Shown here: piece by piece, positions 8,757 through 15,261 of the stretch
Layout: each line of letters opens with the position of its first letter
How positions within the stretch are numbered: the stretch's first letter is position 1
DNA from: Pseudomonadota bacterium
GTDB lineage: Bacteria > Desulfobacterota > Syntrophia > Syntrophales > UBA5619
Reading direction: 5' to 3'
Assembly: GCA_018827585.1 (NCBI GenBank)
Contig: JAHJXP010000186.1
Span: forward strand, 1 to 30,214
Length of the DNA: 30,214 nt
Made by a program: the position numbers and the translations under genes
The notes under the pieces: model-generated
Seen by the model: only the letters and a program-made list of their open reading frames with translations
Databases searched by the model: none
Told to the model about the DNA's origin: nothing

Positions 8757-9644
8757 TCAGTCTTTCCGGGAAATCCCGGCCAACTGCTCGTAGATTCTCA
8801 TGACGGCCGTCGCGTCTTCCCGGTCCCAGCCCCGATACCGGGCCTCGAGCAGAAATTGCTGGTACAGCCCCCCCAGGGGAAGCATCACGCCCAGTTGCCT
8901 GGCCCTGTCCAGAATCAGCCCCATGTCTTTGACGGCCACGCCGACAGGGCCCTTGGGCTCGAAACGACCCGCCAGCATCTCCTTCCCCCTGGCGGCGATC
9001 AGATCGCTTGAGGCCGCGCCGGAGACGATCGCGTCAAACATGATCTCCGAGTCGAGACCGGCCTTCATCCCCAGCACGAACCCTTCTATCGCCGCCGCCT
9101 CGTTGAGATAGAGGATGTGGTTGACTACCAGCTTGAGCATGGCCCCGTCGCCGTTTTTCCCCGCATAGACGGTCTTCTTGCCGATCCTGTCGAGGACCGG
9201 CTTGATTTTCTCGAAAGCCTCTCTCTTGCCCCCCGCCATGAAAACCATGTTGCCCTCTCTGGCCTGAGCGGACGAGCCGGAGATGGGAACATCCATCCAG
9301 TCGATCCCCTTTTCTGCCATTATTGCCGCCATAGCCGCCGTCTCCCGGGGCGGGCTCGTGCCCGTATCGATGACGATCTGTCCCGGCCTTGCCCCTTTTA
9401 AAATCCCTTCCGGGCCTTCGACGACCTCCCGGACGGCATCCCAGTTCGGCAGGGACAGCAGGATCAGCCCGGCGCCTGCGGCTGCGTCCCGCGGGGACTT
9501 CGCGGACGCCATCCCCAGCGGGACAAGGGCGGTGGCCTGCTTTTCGACGATGTCGTAACCGGTGACGCAGTAACCCGCTCTCAGAAGCAGTGTGACAATG
9601 GGGGCGCCCATCAATCCCAGGCCGATTACAGCGATATGATCCAT
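8757..9644 (-). CDS. 3-hydroxyisobutyrate dehydrogenase-like NAD-dependent beta-hydroxyacid dehydrogenase
   Basis: A 295-residue cytoplasmic oxidoreductase of the usual family length. The Rossmann loop GLGLMG is at 8-13, and D31 at the end of the second strand suggests NAD rather than NADP. Residues 121-132 (ISGSSAQAREGN) are the substrate-binding motif, normally with GG in place of GS. K171 in GAMLKLVVNH is the catalytic lysine. The C-terminal helical domain is complete. Start supported by GGAGGG 6 bases before the ATG. Family members oxidise 3-hydroxyisobutyrate, tartronate semialdehyde (GarR), or reduce succinic semialdehyde; the sequence alone does not decide. Neighbours suggest catabolism of a carboxylic acid taken up by a tripartite transporter that has since decayed. 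Confidence 0.87.
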   Translation of the reverse strand: MDHIAVIGLGLMGAPIVTLLLRAGYCVTGYDIVEKQATALVPLGMASAKSPRDAAAGAGLILLSLPNWDAVREVVEGPEGILKGARPGQIVIDTGTSPPRETAAMAAIMAEKGIDWMDVPISGSSAQAREGNMVFMAGGKREAFEKIKPVLDRIGKKTVYAGKNGDGAMLKLVVNHILYLNEAAAIEGFVLGMKAGLDSEIMFDAIVSGAASSDLIAARGKEMLAGRFEPKGPVGVAVKDMGLILDRARQLGVMLPLGGLYQQFLLEARYRGWDREDATAVMRIYEQLAGISRKD

Positions 9645-9709
9645 GATCCGCCCTCCAATTCCCGGCGGGTTCGCAAAAAGTCCGGATGCTGCGCTAAAGC
9701 TTCATCCCT

Positions 9710-9727
9710 CCCCTGCTTTCGCAGGGG
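9710..9727. repeat. Hairpin CCCCTGC-TTTC-GCAGGGG
   Basis: Perfect 7-bp stem with a 4-base loop in the 197-base gap between tctB and the dehydrogenase gene. There is no T tract on either strand, so it is not a standard terminator. The flank at 9669-9686 (TTCGCAAAAAGTCCGGA) resembles the ends of the dispersed repeats. The gap is where tctA would be expected, and no tctA sequence is recognisable. Confidence 0.4.
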
Positions 9728-9841
9728 CAGGTTTATTGCGGCGTGCGCCAAATCCCATCAGGACGGCAACGTTGCGGGGATTTCCGGCGGCCCCGAACAG
9801 GACGGCGTCCGCCAAGGCACAGCACCTCTGTTCTCACTTCG

Positions 9842-10296
9842 TCAGAACCCCTTGAGCAGCGGATAGGGCAGGCCAAGGCCCCAGATGAACACAGCCACCG
9901 AAAGGAGGATCAGCACAACGGCAACAAGAAAAACCTCGCCAAGCCTGAACTCCCGGCCCGAGGCCGCCGACCCGAAAACCAGGACCGCCAGGGCAGGTAT
10001 GAAACCCGCGTACTGCATCAGAATGCCGAACAAAACCATGGACAGAGGCAGAACGATCCGGGCCCGCAGAGACCAACTACCCTTGATCTTTTCGCCGTTG
10101 AGCAGTCCCCTGACCATGACGTAGATGCCAAAAGCAACGAGGATCCCCCCCCCAGAAGGCTCGGAAAGTAGCCCGGCCCCATCCGCAGCTTCGTCCCGAA
10201 CAGGTAGCTCCGGGCCGCAATCATCGCCACCGCGCCACCCGCGATGAACATCGCCCCGGCCCAAAAGTCCCTGTTGTTGCGAAAATCCAGTTTCAT
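9842..10296 (-). pseudogene. tctB: TctB-family small permease of a tripartite tricarboxylate transporter, frameshifted
   Basis: The small four-helix membrane subunit of TTT carboxylate uptake systems, split over two frames. The first part starts at the ATG at 10296 (AAGGAG 7 bases upstream) with DFWAGAMFIAGGAVAMIAAR and RMGPGYFPSLLGG. The rest (ILVAFGIYVMVRGLLNGEK to the helix-rich end LPYPLLKGF) is in another frame. The break falls at a run of nine C (10145-10153; G on the coding strand). Seven or ten would restore the frame. Neither TctC nor TctA is seen, so the transporter is incomplete here whatever the cause. A sequencing error or slippage-based switching are alternatives to plain decay. 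Confidence 0.8.
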
Positions 10297-10324
10297 CGAG
10301 CGCTCCTTATTGCATGACTGGCTA

Positions 10325-10579
10325 TCACTGCCAAACGGCGGAAGAGCAAAGATAACCGTCCGCTTCTCTTGGGAAGATGGCCGCCGCCGGGTATGCATGG
10401 ACCGCCGACATATCGGTAAACCACTTGATGTATCCGCCGAGGTAATCGTTGTTATTCTGGATCAACAGAAAATCGACAGCCCGCTCCTTCATCACATAGC
10501 GGACGGCCTTCCACCTTCTCTCCAACTCGCCCAGGAAAATAGGGGTTATCACCCTCTCTTTCAGCGAATTGCTCTGCGT
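10325..10579 (-). pseudogene. 5' fragment of a second M24-family peptidase gene
   Basis: The frame encodes about 80 residues resembling the N-terminal creatinase domain of M24 proteins (ELERRWKAVRYVMKERAVDF, QNNNDYLGGYIKWFTD, AYPAAAIFP). It then runs into unrelated codons and a stop, 28 bases before tctB. The catalytic domain is missing, so a deletion joined this end to the tctB start. The likely original start codon, 5 bases after GGAGG, is now ACG (10577-10579); the next usable start is a GTG at 10552 without a ribosome site. Confidence 0.65.
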
Positions 10580-10617
10580 TTCCGCCTCCTCTTAGATTGG
10601 TCAGTGGCTTGTGGCCA

Positions 10618-10646
10618 TTCATAATAGTCATCAGACCAGATGTCAA
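10618..10646 (-). promoter_or_regulatory. Sigma-70 promoter of the decayed tct/M24 operon
   Basis: On the minus strand TTGACA (10646-10641), 17 bases, then TATGAA (10623-10618). It lies about 40 bases upstream of the broken M24 start and would drive that operon. The stretch 10647-10720 shows nothing else. Confidence 0.55.
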
Positions 10647-10720
10647 TTATTTTTTGGGACAGCAGGCAGGGTTTTTAAGGGGAAAAAACGTTCGGGAGGA
10701 TTCTGGATAAAGACTCGAAA

Positions 10721-10776
10721 AGGAGGACCGTCCGCGAAGGGGAGGAGGGGACATAAACCTTCGGGACGATCCTCCT
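10721..10776 (-). terminator. Terminator of the zraP-like gene
   Basis: AGGAGGACCGTCCGCGAAGG (10721-10740) pairs with 10758-10776 over about 19 bp, with one mismatch and one bulge. On the minus strand the stem is followed by TTTTCGAG. It lies 34 bases after the stop codon of the zraP-like gene. Confidence 0.7.
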
Positions 10777-10809
10777 GTTGTTGTTTTTATTGTTACCGCA
10801 GGGGATGGG

Positions 10810-11310
10810 TTACCGGTTGCCGCGCCCCCCCGGACCGCCGCCGAAGCAGCCCGCGCCGCCCGGACCGTAGCCGCGTTTCCCGCCCATCCTGCCGCCCGCA
10901 AACGATCTGATCTTCTCCTGCTGCTCAGGCGTCAGGACCTTCAGCGACTCCAGGCGGAACGCCGTCATCTTGTCCTGCATCTGATCCCGCACGGTTCTCA
11001 TATCCCTCTGGGCCGCCTCGATCTTCGCCTGATCCGGGTTCGGCTCCAGCCAGAGCTTGCGCAGTTCATCGCGCTTGGCGAACATCTTCTCCCGGAACGG
11101 TTCCATGTCCTTGAAACGGGCCTCTTGCATTTCCTTGAGCTTCGCCTTCTGATCCGCCGTCAGATCCACCCCGGCCGGTCCCTGAGAATCGCCGCGCGCG
11201 CAGGGGCCGAAACCAAATCCTGGCCCTCTCCCCCAGCTGAAACCAAAGGCCGAGGTTGCAATCGCCGCCACAAAGAGGAGCGCCACTATCGCCATCGTCA
11301 CTTTCTTCAT
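10810..11310 (-). CDS. zraP: ZraP/Spy/CpxP-family periplasmic metal-stress protein
   Basis: A 166-residue exported helical protein. Residues 1-23 are a signal peptide. Two LTxxQ-type motifs follow: LTADQ (50-54) and LTPEQ (126-130), with a long amphipathic helical region between them. The tail (139-166) is glycine-rich with a single Cys155 in GAGCFGGG, similar to the Gly-rich, Cys-containing tail of E. coli ZraP. Unlike that protein, there is no histidine anywhere, and a second Cys (37) lies near the mature N-terminus, so metal binding may differ. AAAGGAG lies 8 bases before the ATG. The gene is divergent from a ZraS/ZraR-like pair, the same arrangement as in E. coli, and has a sigma-54 promoter. 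CpxP/Spy chaperone is the wider family alternative. Confidence 0.82.
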   Translation of the reverse strand: MKKVTMAIVALLFVAAIATSAFGFSWGRGPGFGFGPCARGDSQGPAGVDLTADQKAKLKEMQEARFKDMEPFREKMFAKRDELRKLWLEPNPDQAKIEAAQRDMRTVRDQMQDKMTAFRLESLKVLTPEQQEKIRSFAGGRMGGKRGYGPGGAGCFGGGPGGRGNR

Positions 11311-11368
11311 CTTCCGTTCTCCTTTTTAGAAATTTTGTTGAGTTTTTCATCCCTGTTTGGCGTTCCTT

Positions 11369-11404
11369 TAAAGCAACTGCTAAAGCAACTGCTAAAGCAA
11401 CTGC
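11369..11404. repeat. Three tandem copies of TAAAGCAACTGC
   Basis: Exact 12-bp unit repeated three times (11369-11380, 11381-11392, 11393-11404) in the zraP/zraS intergenic region. The copy nearest zraS supplies the -12 half of the sigma-54 promoter; the other two carry the same TTGC on the minus strand just downstream, over the expected start of transcription. Confidence 0.9.
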
Positions 11405-11411
11405 CATGCCA
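11396..11411 (-). promoter_or_regulatory. Sigma-54 promoter of zraP
   Basis: The minus strand reads TGGCATGGCAGTTGCT, which matches the sigma-54 consensus TGGCAYR-N4-TTGCW at every defined position. GG (11410-11409) and GC (11398-11397) are separated by exactly 10 bases. Transcription would begin near 11385, 75 bases before the zraP start. Farther upstream ATTCGGAAT (11436-11444) is a small palindrome, and ATTCCG/CGGAAT (11413-11418, 11439-11444) a wider dyad; either might be an activator site. Confidence 0.85.
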
Positions 11412-11557
11412 TATTCCGGGCATATTTATTCATCTATTCGGAATCACTTAATGAATTTTTTATTCCTACGAAATATTGGCTAATAAGTATCCATCTGTGG
11501 TATCCACTTGGGTAATTAGTATCCAGGAACAGAGGGGCAATTCAGGACTTTTACAAC

Positions 11558-11571
11558 TTTTTACGAGAGCG
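11558..11571. repeat. Solo terminal repeat of the dispersed element, just before zraS
   Basis: TTTTTACGAGAGCG is identical to the end of the repeat at 6732-6745. It ends 7 bases before the zraS ATG, and its GAGAG is the only plausible ribosome site for that gene. The remaining intergenic DNA (11445-11557) holds GTATCCA three times (11487, 11500, 11519), of unknown meaning. Confidence 0.7.
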
Positions 11572-11578
11572 ATAATTT

Positions 11579-13411
11579 ATGGACGGCGAGAAAATCGGGA
11601 AAAAACGACTCTGGGCGGCAATCCCCCCCTGGCTCATCATCGGCGCGGTCGTGGTCCTCGCGCCGTTGTTCATTTTCATGACCCTGCAGAACATCGACCG
11701 GCAGAGGGAGCAGACGACCCGCCTCCTCTTGGAGAAGGGCGCCGCCCTGATCCGCTCGTTCGAGGCGGGCGCCCGGACCGGGATAGGGATGCGCTGGGGG
11801 GGCTTCCAGCTCCAGAAGCTTCTCATGGAGACGTCCCAGCAGCCGGACATCGACTACCTGATCGTCACCGACACCGAGGGGACGATCAGGGCCGACAGCG
11901 ACCCCGCCCGGATCGGCCTGAGCTACGGCCTGGACCTCGATCTCAGGAAAATCGCCGGGTCGGCCCTGCTTGCCTGGCGCCAGGTCCCCAACAACGAGGG
12001 AGCCGACACCTTCGAGGTCTACCGGCGGTTCGCGCCGACGGGGTTCCCCTTTCCCGGTTTCCGCGATCCGCTGATGCCGCCGGCCCGCCCGGGAGAAGAA
12101 CCGGAGATCGCCCCCCCCGGTTTCGTGATCTTCGTCGGTCTCGACATGGGCCCCATTCTCGCCGCCCACGAGGAGGACAGGCGCCATACGATCTGGATGT
12201 CGGTCATCTTTCTCCTCATCGGCTGCTCGGGGATCATTTCGCTTCTCCTCGCCCAGGGATACCGGACCGCGAAGAGTTCCCTCTCCCGGATCAAGGCCTT
12301 CTCCGACAGCCTCGTGGAGAACATGCCCATCGGCCTGGTCGCTGTCGATGGAGCGGGGGCGCTGATCGCCTTTAACCAGACGGCCGAGGCGATCCTCGGA
12401 CGGTCGGCCGGGGAGGCCCTCGGCAAACGGGCGAAGGATATCCTGCCGGGGAGTTGCTGGGAGATCTTCCGGCAGCTCGCGATAGAAAGAAAGCTCATCG
12501 AGCGGGAGATAGACTGCCTGGTGGCGGAAGGGCAGACGATCCCGCTGGAGGTGATCGCGACCGCCCTCCATGAGGACGACGGTCCCCTGATCGGCTACGT
12601 GGTCCTCTTTCGGGACATGACGGAGGTCCGGCGCCTCAAGCAGGAGGTCGCCCGGAGCCAGCGCCTGGCCTCGCTCGGGAGTCTCGCCGCCGGCGTCGCC
12701 CATGAGATCCGGAACCCGCTGAGTTCGATCAAGGGGTTCGCAACCTACTTCCGCGAACGATACCGGGACATTGCCGACGACCGGGAGACGGCGGAGGTAA
12801 TGATCCGCGAGGTGGACCGCCTCAACCGCGTCATCACCCAGTTGTTGGAATTCGCCCGGCCGATGACGATGACCAAGACCCCGACCTCCCTCCAGACGCT
12901 GATCCGTCATTCCCTAGAGACGATCGAAGGCCAGGCGCGGGAAAAGGGAATCTCCCTCGATGCGGACCTGCCGCCGGAAATCACACCGGTCCCGCTGGAT
13001 GCCGACCAGATCGGGCAGGTCCTCCTGAACCTCTATTTGAACTCGATAGCAGCGATGGAGGCGGGGGGAACCCTGAGCGTTTCTCTCGGGCGGCGCGACG
13101 AGGGAAGGATCCGGATCGCAGTCGCCGATACAGGCGCCGGCATCCGGAAGGAGGACTTCTCCCGGGTTTTCGATCCGTACTTCACGACGAAGCCGTCGGG
13201 GACCGGCCTGGGGCTCGCCATCGTCTATAGGATCGTCGAGGCCCACGGCGGGGAGATCCTCCTGGAAAGCGAGCCGGAAAGGGGCACGACCGTGACCCTC
13301 CTTTTTCCCGCAACGCCGGCCGGGACGCCCCTCAGCGGACCGCCCACACTCCGCCCCGAGGCCAGTCCCGAACCCCGATCCGGGATTCGCCGGGGCGACA
13401 CGTCGGAGTGA
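11579..13411 (+). CDS. zraS: ZraS-like membrane sensor histidine kinase
   Basis: A 610-residue inner-membrane sensor. Helix 1 (~14-36) and helix 2 (~204-226) bracket a periplasmic sensor of about 165 residues. A PAS domain follows (~242-350), then HisKA with the phospho-acceptor H375 in AGVAHEIRNPLSSIKG, and an ATPase domain with the N box (N484, N488), G1 DTGAGI (517-522), an F box near FDPYFTTK, and G2 GTGLGLAI (541-548). The last ~30 residues are Pro/Gly-rich. The gene is followed 42 bases later by an NtrC-type regulator and is divergent from zraP, the zra arrangement that responds to zinc or lead and envelope stress in enterics. The signal here is inferred, not shown. The start is the ATG at 11579 with only GAGAG as ribosome site. 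Confidence 0.88.
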   Translation: MDGEKIGKKRLWAAIPPWLIIGAVVVLAPLFIFMTLQNIDRQREQTTRLLLEKGAALIRSFEAGARTGIGMRWGGFQLQKLLMETSQQPDIDYLIVTDTEGTIRADSDPARIGLSYGLDLDLRKIAGSALLAWRQVPNNEGADTFEVYRRFAPTGFPFPGFRDPLMPPARPGEEPEIAPPGFVIFVGLDMGPILAAHEEDRRHTIWMSVIFLLIGCSGIISLLLAQGYRTAKSSLSRIKAFSDSLVENMPIGLVAVDGAGALIAFNQTAEAILGRSAGEALGKRAKDILPGSCWEIFRQLAIERKLIEREIDCLVAEGQTIPLEVIATALHEDDGPLIGYVVLFRDMTEVRRLKQEVARSQRLASLGSLAAGVAHEIRNPLSSIKGFATYFRERYRDIADDRETAEVMIREVDRLNRVITQLLEFARPMTMTKTPTSLQTLIRHSLETIEGQAREKGISLDADLPPEITPVPLDADQIGQVLLNLYLNSIAAMEAGGTLSVSLGRRDEGRIRIAVADTGAGIRKEDFSRVFDPYFTTKPSGTGLGLAIVYRIVEAHGGEILLESEPERGTTVTLLFPATPAGTPLSGPPTLRPEASPEPRSGIRRGDTSE

Positions 13412-13453
13412 CGGGTTTGAAAACTTTTGCAAGGGGGTCAAGGGTAAACGACG

Positions 13454-14857
13454 ATGAATACAAAAAACTCAATCCTCGTGGTGGATGACGACATAGCCCA
13501 CCGGACCATGCTCCGGACGCTCATTTCGGGCTGGGGGTATGCGGTCGCGGAGGCCGACGACGGCGGGAGCGCCGTCGAGGCGGCACGAAGGCAGCCCTTC
13601 GACCTGATCCTCATGGACATCCGGATGATCAAGGTCTCGGGCCTCGAGGCGCTGGCCGAGATCAAGGCCTTCAACCCGGCGATCCCCATCGTCATCATGA
13701 CCGCCTACGCCTCTGTGGAGACGGCCGTCGAGGCGCTCCGCAAGGGCGCCTACGACTACCTTACCAAGCCGCTGGACTTCGACGAACTATGTCTCAAGCT
13801 GGGACGGGCGATGGACCACAGCCGCCTGAAGGAGGAGAACCTCCTTCTGAAGGAGAGCCTCGGCGAGCGATTCGACCGGCGGAACCTCATCGGGCGGGGC
13901 GCCGCCATGACAAAGCTCCTGGACACCGCCGCCCGGGTCGCCCCCGCGGAGGCGACGGTCCTGATCACCGGCGAATCGGGAACGGGGAAGGAGATGATCG
14001 CGGGGCTCATCCACTACAACAGCCACCGAAAGGAGGGGCCGTTCATCAAGTTCAACTGCGCGGCGCTCGCCGAAACCCTCCTCGAATCGGAACTCTTCGG
14101 CCACGAGAAGGGGGCCTTCACCGGCGCCGACCGGCGCAGGGAGGGAAAGTTCCGCCAGGCCGACGGGGGAAGCATCTTCCTGGACGAGGTGAGCGAGATG
14201 TCGCTTTCGATGCAGGTAAAGCTCCTGCGCGTCCTCCAGGAGAGGGAGGTCACCCGCGTGGGCGGCGAGGACGTGATCAGGGTCGACGTCCGCGTCATCG
14301 CCGCGACGAACCGGGACCTCCTTGCGGAGATCGAGGCGGGCCGTTTCCGGGAGGATCTCTTCTACCGGCTCAACGTCGTCAACCTCCGCGTCCCGCCGCT
14401 CAGGGAGAGGCCCGAGGACATCCCGCTTCTGGCCCAAGACTTCCTCGCCCGGTTCGCGGAGATAAACCATAAGACAATCAAGGGCTTCACCCCGCAGGCG
14501 ATGGACCGGCTCCTGCGGCACCCCTGGCCGGGGAACGTCCGGGAGCTGATGAACGCCGTGGAGCGCGGGGTCGTCCTTTCGCGGGGCGAATACCTCGACG
14601 AAACGGATCTCTCCCTCCTCCTGCCGGAGCGAAGCGGCGGCGCGCCGTCAACCGCCATATCCGGCGGCAACGGGTCGCCGTTCGCCGGCGGGCCTCCACC
14701 ACCCGGCGCCGGTGTCGCCTCCCTCGATGCGGTGGAGCGGGAGACGATCCTCAAGACCCTCGAGGCCAGCGGCGGCAACAAGAGCGAAGCCGCCCGCCGC
14801 CTCGGCATCACCCGCCGGACCCTCCACCAGAAGCTCCGGAAGTACGAGGCGATGTGA
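13454..14857 (+). CDS. zraR: ZraR-like sigma-54-dependent response regulator (NtrC family)
   Basis: A 467-residue activator. Receiver domain ~1-120 with acidic pocket D11-D13, phospho-acceptor D55 and K105. AAA+ domain ~143-375 with Walker A GESGTGKE (173-180), the sigma-54-contacting GAFTGA loop (220-225) and Walker B IFLDEV (241-246). A Fis-type DNA-binding domain ends the protein (NKSEAARRLGITRRTL, ~445-460). A Pro/Gly linker joins the last two domains. It is the partner of the histidine kinase 42 bases upstream. A sigma-54 promoter in front of the divergent zraP gives it an obvious target in the window. Confidence 0.92.
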   Translation: MNTKNSILVVDDDIAHRTMLRTLISGWGYAVAEADDGGSAVEAARRQPFDLILMDIRMIKVSGLEALAEIKAFNPAIPIVIMTAYASVETAVEALRKGAYDYLTKPLDFDELCLKLGRAMDHSRLKEENLLLKESLGERFDRRNLIGRGAAMTKLLDTAARVAPAEATVLITGESGTGKEMIAGLIHYNSHRKEGPFIKFNCAALAETLLESELFGHEKGAFTGADRRREGKFRQADGGSIFLDEVSEMSLSMQVKLLRVLQEREVTRVGGEDVIRVDVRVIAATNRDLLAEIEAGRFREDLFYRLNVVNLRVPPLRERPEDIPLLAQDFLARFAEINHKTIKGFTPQAMDRLLRHPWPGNVRELMNAVERGVVLSRGEYLDETDLSLLLPERSGGAPSTAISGGNGSPFAGGPPPPGAGVASLDAVERETILKTLEASGGNKSEAARRLGITRRTLHQKLRKYEAM

Positions 14858-14907
14858 TACCGGGCGCGAATAACCCGCTTCGGGACCCGGAAAAGAGCAG
14901 GATCCAT

Positions 14908-14931
14908 TTCCCCGCGGCAAGCCGCGGGGAA
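14908..14931 (+). terminator. Strong hairpin after the response regulator gene
   Basis: Perfect 11-bp stem TTCCCCGCGGC / GCCGCGGGGAA with a 2-base AA spacer, 50 bases past the stop codon. No T tract follows, so it may be a factor-dependent stop or an RNA end-stabilising hairpin rather than a classic terminator. Confidence 0.5.
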
Positions 14932-14993
14932 TGTGCTCGCTGACGGATTCAAGGCTCTCGGAAGTCGGATAAATCGGATAAAGAGGATAAGGC

Positions 14994-15034
14994 TTGACGG
15001 CAGCGGGGAAACTCTCTACTGTACCCCGGTACAG
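14994..15034 (+). promoter_or_regulatory. Promoter with palindromic operator over the -10 region
   Basis: TTGACG (14994-14999), 17 bases, TACTGT (15017-15022). The palindrome CTGTACC-CC-GGTACAG (15019-15034, 7-bp arms) covers the -10 element and the start site, the typical position for a TetR-type repressor. No such regulator gene is in the window. Confidence 0.6.
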
Positions 15035-15053
15035 AAATGAGAGAGGGAAAGCC

Positions 15054-15158
15054 ATGCCCATTCAGACCGTCTATACCCAGGCCCGCGCCATTTTTTGCAA
15101 GCAAAAAGACGCTCTCGTAAAAAGTCGCAAAAGCCTTGAATTTAGGACGGCTTCGTAA
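15054..15158 (+). pseudogene. Start of a gene cut by a repeat insertion (34 codons)
   Basis: An ATG with a good ribosome site (GAGGG 7 bases upstream) lies 20 bases after the palindromic operator. Only about 18 codons (MPIQTVYTQARAIFCKQK) precede the dispersed-repeat unit at 15108, after which the frame reads repeat sequence to a stop. The regulatory region is intact but the body of the gene is gone. The lost product cannot be identified. Confidence 0.55.
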
Positions 15159-15161
15159 AAA
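15108..15161 (+). repeat. 54-bp head unit of the dispersed repeat
   Basis: Two direct copies of the terminal sequence, GACGCTCTCGTAAAAA (15108-15123) and GACGGCTTCGTAAAAA (15146-15161), are separated by a spacer containing AAAAGCCTTGAA. The same compound unit begins the element at 22606. Here the G/C-tract body is absent. Confidence 0.75.
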
Positions 15162-15201
15162 GCTCTGCAGGCAAGGCGCATGAACCGGATGAACCCTTTA
15201 C

Positions 15202-15240
15202 GGGGCTTCCGCGTTCGGCTGCCGGGCTGAACGCGGCCCC
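15202..15240 (+). other. Hairpin directly before mscS
   Basis: CCGCGTTC pairs with GAACGCGG around a 12-base loop, and GGGG with CCCC outside it across a 3-base bulge. It ends about 6 bases before the AAAGGAGG ribosome site of mscS. It could end upstream transcription or influence translation. No promoter for mscS is evident downstream of it. Confidence 0.4.
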
Positions 15241-15261
15241 GGCGAAAGGAGGAGTGACGAC

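Noticed and set aside
9738..9841. Minus-strand reading ADAVLFGAAGNPR resembles an isopropylmalate/tartrate dehydrogenase segment.
   Set aside because: Only about 13 residues match loosely and the flanks do not; too weak to call a gene remnant.
11369..11404. Possible small CRISPR-like or satellite array.
   Set aside because: Three 12-bp units directly abutting with no spacers and no cas genes; part of a promoter.
11561..12910. A 449-codon antisense frame over the histidine kinase.
   Set aside because: The sense strand encodes an unmistakable kinase; the antisense peptide has no recognisable domain.
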